From positions 1 through 57,730 of the forward strand of contig CAMMXG010000005.1 of the NCBI GenBank assembly GCA_946500895.1: DNA of 57,730 nucleotides. Reading direction: 5' to 3'. This DNA is from an uncultured Mycoplasma sp. (GTDB lineage: Bacteria > Bacillota_I > Bacilli_A > RF39 > UBA660). Positions within the stretch are counted from its first letter, which is position 1. Each line of letters opens with the position of its first letter. A model generated the notes under the pieces. The model worked only from the letters and a program-made list of their open reading frames with translations, made no database searches and was not told where the DNA came from. The translations under genes were made by a program, and so were the position numbers. This document shows, in pieces, positions 52,348 to 57,730 of this stretch.

Positions 52348-53025
52348 ATGAAACAATGTTTTTCTATATATTTTAATGGTACAGAAATACTACTTCCTAA
52401 AAAAGATATTCAGTTTATTGGAGATTTAGGTTTAGTTAAAGTTTGTTATGATGGTTTAATTGAAGATTGTTTTTATTGTGATTATTTAGTTGGGGTAGTT
52501 GATCGTAATTTTGATGAAGTTATTCCTCTTTTTCCAGTAAGCCAGTTAGGGAGAATGGAAATATTTGATGGTGGAGTTTTACTTTGTATTAATAAGGGAA
52601 TTACAGAAGATTTATACCGAGTATATCAAATTGAAAAAGTGAATGAAAAGGTTGTTAGGACTTCTTTGCCTTTTTTGTATTTTGTGCCAGTATCTAACAA
52701 TGTTTTTAAAGTTCAAATGGATGTTGATGGAAATATAGAGGAAGCTTTGTATGATGCTTCTAAAAAAGAGATTATTTCAAGTTGCTTTCATTTTATTGAT
52801 TCTTTTATTTATAATGAAAATCTAAAAGAAAAAGTTGCCGAGGCTAGTTATTTTCTTCCTTATAATGAAGAACAATTTAATCAAATTAAAACATATATTA
52901 ATTTAAAGGGAGAAATTGTGGCACCATATTTAGATTGTGATCAAAATAAGATTTATGATTCAAATATGGATATTCAAGAAATAGTTATGGCTGTCGCTCA
53001 AGATATGAAAGGAAAGAGTAGATAA
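52348..53025 (+). CDS. unknown cytoplasmic protein
   Basis: 225 aa after AAGGGGGAAATG. Beta-rich, with no signal or domain that I recognise (FSIYFNGTEILLPKKDIQFI at the start). It overlaps the next gene by 1 nt. Confidence 0.6.
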   Translation: MKQCFSIYFNGTEILLPKKDIQFIGDLGLVKVCYDGLIEDCFYCDYLVGVVDRNFDEVIPLFPVSQLGRMEIFDGGVLLCINKGITEDLYRVYQIEKVNEKVVRTSLPFLYFVPVSNNVFKVQMDVDGNIEEALYDASKKEIISSCFHFIDSFIYNENLKEKVAEASYFLPYNEEQFNQIKTYINLKGEIVAPYLDCDQNKIYDSNMDIQEIVMAVAQDMKGKSR

Positions 53026-54017
53026 TGAATGTTATTAAAAGAAGTACAATAGAATGGATTAACTTACTTTCAAGATTGCATGAACTTAAAATAAAATATG
53101 GCTATTCTTTATTTCATGACACTATTATTTGTTTGGATTGTTTAGAACATCAAAAAATGATGTCAATTGGTGTGAAATCCCAGTTGTTGGATTTATTAGT
53201 AGAACATGAAATTGATCATTTAAGTTTAATGAAATTGTTTTTAGTTAGAATAGAATCAATTTATAATTTAGAAAGTGTTATAGTGAAAATTAGAGAAGCG
53301 CAAACAAAATATGGATTAGATTCTATTGCTTTTGTTTTGGATGATCCTTTAGAAAATAAAGTAGTATCCACTTTTTATTCAAAGTATGGATATCAAAAAG
53401 CCTATTTTCCAAAGGATATTATTCCTTTTACACAAGTGGATTTTAAAGCCGGGGAAATGAAGTTTGTAGTAAATCCTTATACTGAATTTATTGTTGATAA
53501 AAAAGATAGGCAACAATTGGAACGGATCTTTTATACAAATGATTTTCGCTTTGGAAGTGAGTCTTTGCCTTTAAAGGCTGAGATGGATTATTATGATGCG
53601 GTTAAAGAGAAAAGATATTGGATGGATCATTTGATTTTTAATTTATCTTATTTAGGTAATTCTAATATAGAATTGTTAGTTCAGGATCCTAATATTCAAT
53701 ATTATGATGTAAGGCCAACAGATGTCTATGAAAATTACACTGTTTTAACTGATGGGTTAATTATGGATTCTAATGGTAGAGAATTAGTAAACAGAACAGG
53801 TTATTTTAGTGAAGTTGTAGTAAAAGATGCAGATGTGTTAATGATTTGTCAAATTAATCATGGTGAAATTACTAATATTAAACTTATTGTTCATCCTCTA
53901 TATTTTAAAGATTATATAAAAGAATTAGATGATAATAATGAAAAAGGAATCTTAGCTTCTGTTTTAGCAATGTTAGATAATACTAAAAGAAAAAGTATGA
54001 ATGGTTTATCTAGATAA
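53025..54017 (+). CDS. unknown cytoplasmic protein
   Basis: 330 aa. Contains TIICLDCLEHQKMMSIGVKS and, near the middle, PFTQVDFKAGEMKFVVNPYT. No signal peptide or known domain. It is coupled with the previous gene, so the two probably work together. Confidence 0.6.
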   Translation: MNVIKRSTIEWINLLSRLHELKIKYGYSLFHDTIICLDCLEHQKMMSIGVKSQLLDLLVEHEIDHLSLMKLFLVRIESIYNLESVIVKIREAQTKYGLDSIAFVLDDPLENKVVSTFYSKYGYQKAYFPKDIIPFTQVDFKAGEMKFVVNPYTEFIVDKKDRQQLERIFYTNDFRFGSESLPLKAEMDYYDAVKEKRYWMDHLIFNLSYLGNSNIELLVQDPNIQYYDVRPTDVYENYTVLTDGLIMDSNGRELVNRTGYFSEVVVKDADVLMICQINHGEITNIKLIVHPLYFKDYIKELDDNNEKGILASVLAMLDNTKRKSMNGLSR

Positions 54018-54063
54018 AATATAGTTGATTTTTTTAAAACTCTATAATATAATAATCATGTAA

Positions 54064-54131
54064 GTTTTATCTCAGTTTAAATTTACTCCTTAAATTTTTA
54101 CTTGGATAAAACCGTTTAGAGAAAAAGGAGG
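54064..54131 (+). promoter_or_regulatory. candidate S15 leader of rpsO
   Basis: A perfect 8-bp helix GTTTTATC / GATAAAAC (54064-54071 with 54105-54112) encloses a further imperfect hairpin, ending just before the AAGGAGG of rpsO. TATAATATAATAAT lies upstream. S15 commonly autoregulates through such leaders; the class here is not assigned. Confidence 0.5.
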
Positions 54132-54138
54132 AAAGTTT

Positions 54139-54408
54139 ATGGCAGTTACAAAAGAAGAAAAAGCTAAATTAATTAAAGAATTTGGTAAGAATGAAAAAGA
54201 TTGTGGTTCTGCAGAAGTACAAATTGCTATTCTTACTCATGAAATTAATGATTTAACTGAACATTTAAAAGTACATAAACATGACTATCATTCTAATCGT
54301 GGACTTTTAATGAAGGTTGGTAAAAGAAGGAAATTATTAGCTTATTTAAAAGAAAATGATGTTGTTAGTTATCGTAATGTTATTAAAAAATTAAATTTAA
54401 GAAAATAA
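54139..54408 (+). CDS. rpsO: 30S ribosomal protein S15
   Basis: 89 aa, family length. [20 protein letters not shown], then [20 protein letters not shown] and [20 protein letters not shown]. It binds the central domain of 16S rRNA. Standard neighbour of pnp. Confidence 0.98.
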   Translation: MAVTKEEKAKLIKEFGKNEKDCGSAEVQIAILTHEINDLTEHLKVHKHDYHSNRGLLMKVGKRRKLLAYLKENDVVSYRNVIKKLNLRK

Positions 54409-54436
54409 GGGCACTAAAATTTTTAGTGTCTTTTTT
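54409..54436 (+). terminator. terminator/attenuator between rpsO and pnp
   Basis: GGCACTAAAA-TTTTTAGTGTC followed by TTTTTTT. It probably lowers readthrough into pnp. Confidence 0.75.
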
Positions 54437-54456
54437 TATAAAGAGAAGGAGCATAT

Positions 54457-56622
54457 ATGAAGAAAGTATTTAAATTAGATTTTTTAGGAAGAGATTTAGT
54501 CGTTGAAACTGGAGAGTTAGCTAAACAAGCAGATGGAGCAGTATTAGTACGTTATGGTGATACCGTTGTACTCTCTGTTTGTGTAATGGGAAAGACCGTA
54601 CCTAATCAAGACTTTTTTCCTCTTCAAGTTTTGTATCAAGAAAAACTTTATTCAGTAGGTAAAATACCGGGTGGTTTTATTAAAAGAGAGGGTAGACCTA
54701 GTGATGCGGCAACACTGGCAGCAAGATTAATTGATCGTCCAATTAGACCAATGTTTGATGAAAATTTAAGACAAGAAATTCAAGTTGTTAATACAGTATT
54801 ATCTGTGGATCCAGATAATTCACCAGAAATGGCAGCTTTATTTGGAACCAGTTTATGTTTGGGGATTTCCAAAATTCCTTTTGATGGTCCAGTAAGTGGT
54901 GTTATTGTTGGTAAAGTGGATGGTAAACTTGTAATTAATCCAACTGCTGAACAAGTGGAAGCTAGTACTCTTTCTTTAACTGTTGCTGGCACACATGATG
55001 CTATTTGTATGGTTGAGGCCGGAGCACAAGAGTTAAGTGAGAAAGAAATGCTTGAGGCTTTGATGTTTGGTCATGAAAATTTAAAAGCATTATGTGATTT
55101 TCAGCAAAAGATCATTGATGAAATTGGTGAGGAAAAAGTGGAACTTCCAAAAGCAGAACTTGATCCAGAAGTTGAGAGGTCAGTAAGAGAATTTGCAACA
55201 AAAGATATGCTTGCTGCTATTCAAATTAAAGATAAGTTAGAAAAATATGCAGCCATAGATGATGTAATGGCAAGAACTGTTGAAAATTTTACGGAAGTTT
55301 ATGCTGAAGACGAAGATGCTGAAGAAAAATTAAAACAAGTTGAGAAAATTGTGCATATGATTGAAGGCGAAGAAGTAAGAAAATTAATTACAGATAAACA
55401 TATTCGTCCCGATGGAAGAAAAATGGATAAAATTAGACCTTTATCTTGTGAAATTGACCTTCTTCCACGTACTCATGGTTCAGCAGTATTCACAAGAGGC
55501 GAAACTCAATCTTTAGCTACAACTACTTTAGGAGCAATTGGTGAACATCAAGTTTTAGATGGACTTGGGCTTGAAGATTCTAAAAGATTTATGTTACATT
55601 ATAATTTCCCAGCTTTCTCTGTTGGTGAGACGGGTCGCTATGGGGCTCCTGGTAGAAGAGAAATTGGCCATGGAGCTTTAGGTGAGAGAGCGCTTGCACA
55701 AGTAATCCCTAGCGAAGAAGAATTTCCTTATACTATTCGTGTTGTTAGCGAAATATTAGAATCAAACGGAAGTAGTAGTCAAGCAACAATTTGTGCAGGC
55801 TGTTTAAGTTTAATGGCGGCAGGTGTACCAATTAAAGCACCAGTTGCTGGTATTGCTATGGGACTTATTGAATCACAGGATAAAAAGAAACATACCATAC
55901 TTACAGATATTCAAGGACTTGAAGACCATATGGGAGATATGGATTTTAAAGTGGCAGGTACACGTAAAGGTATTACAGCATTACAAATGGATATTAAGAT
56001 TAAAGGTGTTACGGAAAAGATTTTAAAAGAAGCTTTGGCTCAAGCAAAAAAAGCTAGACTTGAAATTCTTGATGTTATGGCAGACTGCATTCCAGAGCCT
56101 CGTAAGAGTTTATCAAAATACGCACCTAAGATTGATACATTTAAAATTAATCCTGATAAAATTAAAGATGTTATTGGTCGCGGTGGGGATATGATTACCA
56201 AAATTATTTTGGAAGCTAGTAACGTTAAGAGTGTTAATGATAAAGATGCAGTTAAAGTTGATTTAGAAGATGATGGTAGAGTTATTATTTATCACACTGA
56301 TGCGAGCATTATTGCTAAGACAAGAGCAATGATTGAAGATGTGGCAAGAGAAGTTGAAGAAGGTGCTATTTATACTGGAAAAGTTGTTAAGGTAGAAGAC
56401 TTTGGATGCTTTGTAGAGTTATGGCCTGGATGTGAGGGATTAGTACATGTATCAGAACTTGATACAAAAAGAGTTGATAAACCTAAAGATATTGTTAGTG
56501 TTGGTGATAAAATACTCGTTAAAGCTTTAGGATATGATAATAGGGGCAGACTTAATTTATCAAGAAAACAAGCTTTACCTAAACCAGATAAAAAAGAAGA
56601 TAAAAAGAGTAAGAAAAAATAA
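54457..56622 (+). CDS. pnp: polynucleotide phosphorylase
   Basis: 721 aa. First RNase PH domain ([40 protein letters not shown]), all-helical linker, second RNase PH domain ([40 protein letters not shown]), KH domain ([16 protein letters not shown]) and S1 domain ([19 protein letters not shown]). It degrades RNA from the 3' end with phosphate and works with other decay enzymes. Length and domain order are normal. Confidence 0.98.
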   Translation: MKKVFKLDFLGRDLVVETGELAKQADGAVLVRYGDTVVLSVCVMGKTVPNQDFFPLQVLYQEKLYSVGKIPGGFIKREGRPSDAATLAARLIDRPIRPMFDENLRQEIQVVNTVLSVDPDNSPEMAALFGTSLCLGISKIPFDGPVSGVIVGKVDGKLVINPTAEQVEASTLSLTVAGTHDAICMVEAGAQELSEKEMLEALMFGHENLKALCDFQQKIIDEIGEEKVELPKAELDPEVERSVREFATKDMLAAIQIKDKLEKYAAIDDVMARTVENFTEVYAEDEDAEEKLKQVEKIVHMIEGEEVRKLITDKHIRPDGRKMDKIRPLSCEIDLLPRTHGSAVFTRGETQSLATTTLGAIGEHQVLDGLGLEDSKRFMLHYNFPAFSVGETGRYGAPGRREIGHGALGERALAQVIPSEEEFPYTIRVVSEILESNGSSSQATICAGCLSLMAAGVPIKAPVAGIAMGLIESQDKKKHTILTDIQGLEDHMGDMDFKVAGTRKGITALQMDIKIKGVTEKILKEALAQAKKARLEILDVMADCIPEPRKSLSKYAPKIDTFKINPDKIKDVIGRGGDMITKIILEASNVKSVNDKDAVKVDLEDDGRVIIYHTDASIIAKTRAMIEDVAREVEEGAIYTGKVVKVEDFGCFVELWPGCEGLVHVSELDTKRVDKPKDIVSVGDKILVKALGYDNRGRLNLSRKQALPKPDKKEDKKSKKK

Positions 56623-56643
56623 GCAATTTTGAGCTTATTTTTT
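56614..56643 (+). terminator. terminator of pnp
   Basis: AAATAAGC-aattttga-GCTTATTT followed by TTTC. The group II intron begins within a few bases of its T-tract. Confidence 0.8.
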
Positions 56644-56647
56644 CTGT

Positions 56648-57730
56648 GTGTGCCGTGCATGGCATATAGCTAGAGGGTGAAAGACCCTTACACGCGTAGG
56701 TATCGACGAAGTGTTAGAGAAGCACAACGCATCAACAGTGATGTTGGGGCTAAAGGAAGTGTGGAACAAAATCATGAACCAACGAATAGAAACTTACTAT
56801 AAGGCTACATAAACGGATAAGGTTGCACAACAAACTAAAGTCCAAAAGATACCCGTAACTTTGTGTGGTAGAGTAAGTGGTTAAATGAGGAAAGTTATAT
56901 GTCTTACCACGGGAGGTCTTACGAACGAATAAGTACAAAACTTTTAATACAAGAATTGTTAAGATCGGTCGAAAAAGGTTTATCGTAAGAAGTCAGCCGA
57001 GGTCATAGTACTAGTGAGTTACTAGGAAGGACTGAACAATTTATAGTGTTTCAAACACTAAAATCAATTAAGTGTAAAATCAAAATAAATACGTAGGAAA
57101 AGTTGGCGTATCCAAGTAATAACCCTTATAAAAGATGTTTCACTTAATTATGAAATTAGAAAGGAGAAACGAGTATGGAATTACTAGAAAAAATATTAGA
57201 TGACAAAAATCTATATAATGCTTATAAGCAGGTTTACAAAAATAAAGGAGCTAGTGGAGTAGATGGAGTAACTGTCGAAGAACTAGGAGTTTATTTATTT
57301 CAGCATAAAGAAGAAATAAAAGAACAAATAAGAAATTTAAAATATAAACCTAGACCCGTAAGAAGAGTTGAAATACCAAAAGAAAATGGTAAAAAGAGAA
57401 AACTGGGAATACCAACAGTAATAGACAGAGTAATACAACAAGCGATAGTACAAGTAATTACTCCATTATTCGAACCACAATCTAGCGAAACTAGTTATGG
57501 TTTTAGACTAGGTAGAAGTTGTGAGATGGCAATAATAAAAGCATTAGAATACTTCAATGATGGGTATGACTGGATAGTAGATATAGACTTACAAGCATTC
57601 TTCGATAATGTAAACCAAGATAAATTAATAGGCATTATAAGAAGAACCATTAAAGATGGAAGAGTGGTGTCATTGATAAGAAAATATCTAGTAAGTGGTG
57701 TAATGATAAATGGAGTAGTACAACCTACAA
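56648..57730 (+). mobile_element. group II intron, 3' part beyond window
   Basis: It begins with GTGTGCCGTGCATGGCAT, a GUGYG-type 5' end. It continues through GAGGGTGAAAGACCCTT and GTATCGACGAAGTGTTAGAG, typical domain I sequence of bacterial group II introns. About 520 nt of ribozyme precede the intron-encoded protein gene. It is a retroelement that splices and retrohomes using that protein. Domains V/VI and the 3' splice site are outside the window. Confidence 0.85.
57175..57730 (+). CDS. ltrA: group II intron reverse transcriptase/maturase, partial
   Basis: 185 codons from ATG 57175 after AAAGGAG; no stop before the window end, so it is absent from the ORF track. KNKGASGVDGVTVEEL, YKPRPVRRVEIPKENGKKRK, LGIPTVIDRVIQQAIVQVI, SYGFRLGRSCEMAIIKAL and WIVDIDLQAFFDNVNQDKL are RT domains 0 to 3. 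The YADD catalytic box, maturase domain and any HNH endonuclease are beyond the edge. Confidence 0.92.
   Translation, partial: MELLEKILDDKNLYNAYKQVYKNKGASGVDGVTVEELGVYLFQHKEEIKEQIRNLKYKPRPVRRVEIPKENGKKRKLGIPTVIDRVIQQAIVQVITPLFEPQSSETSYGFRLGRSCEMAIIKALEYFNDGYDWIVDIDLQAFFDNVNQDKLIGIIRRTIKDGRVVSLIRKYLVSGVMINGVVQPT

Overview
The window is AT-rich DNA with the standard genetic code (TGA is used as a stop, for example at the end of the MmcQ/YjbR-like gene). Bacillota-type genes are present: ParA/ParB, DUF951, YchF, an rpsF-ssb-rpsR cluster with a probable S6:S18 leader, rpsO-pnp, and a sporulation-type STAS protein plus sigma factor. Together with many small membrane-anchored proteins this suggests an uncultured gut-type Bacilli/Erysipelotrichia/RF39-like lineage. 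That placement is inference from gene content only.

Layout. 1-11 kb is an accessory island. It holds an XRE regulator cut by the window edge, a zinc-ribbon/Vsr-like/NUMOD1 endonuclease, a retron-like unit (structured RNA, 65-aa two-helix membrane protein, reverse transcriptase), TnpV and a companion gene, a decayed 0.9-kb stretch, a DUF3883 gene broken by two single-base deletions, and a promoter-driven operon of a small protein, a GHKL ATPase, an unknown protein and a DUF6339 protein that looks like a defence system. 11-26.5 kb is mostly ordinary chromosome: MmcQ/YjbR, DUF5131, PPC and PepSY proteins, an amidotransferase, adenosine deaminase, a hybrid kinase/Hpt-receiver pair next to an acyl-CoA ligase, SDR, nitroreductase, PstS-like protein and CDF transporter.

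26.5-31.3 kb is the most unusual region. Three about 265-nt RNA-like repeats recur every about 1.35 kb. Each has a promoter-like box, an Asn-codon-rich core ending in a GVRPI-type sequence, a 93-97 percent identical structured 3' half with a possible pseudoknot, and its own terminator. The first two are each followed by a YhcG/DUF1016 nuclease gene; the third is followed by a divergent HTH gene with a large inverted repeat and then a membrane-anchored surface protein. That protein's C-terminus aligns with the repeat cores, with mismatches enriched at template adenines. This is the signature of diversity-generating retroelement (DGR) template and variable repeats, but no DGR reverse transcriptase is visible in the window.

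31.3-56.6 kb is core chromosome: parA-parB-mscS-DUF951-AbgT-ychF, membrane proteins, a glycosyltransferase, tRNA-Gly(UCC), rpsF-ssb-rpsR, an Rpn nuclease with a duplicated 3' end, an ABC exporter, a STAS/sigma pair, tRNA-Thr(CGU) and rpsO-pnp. A group II intron begins directly after the pnp terminator and runs off the window. Three single-base homopolymer indels (two in the DUF3883 gene, one at about 14.17 kb) could be real mutations or assembly errors.
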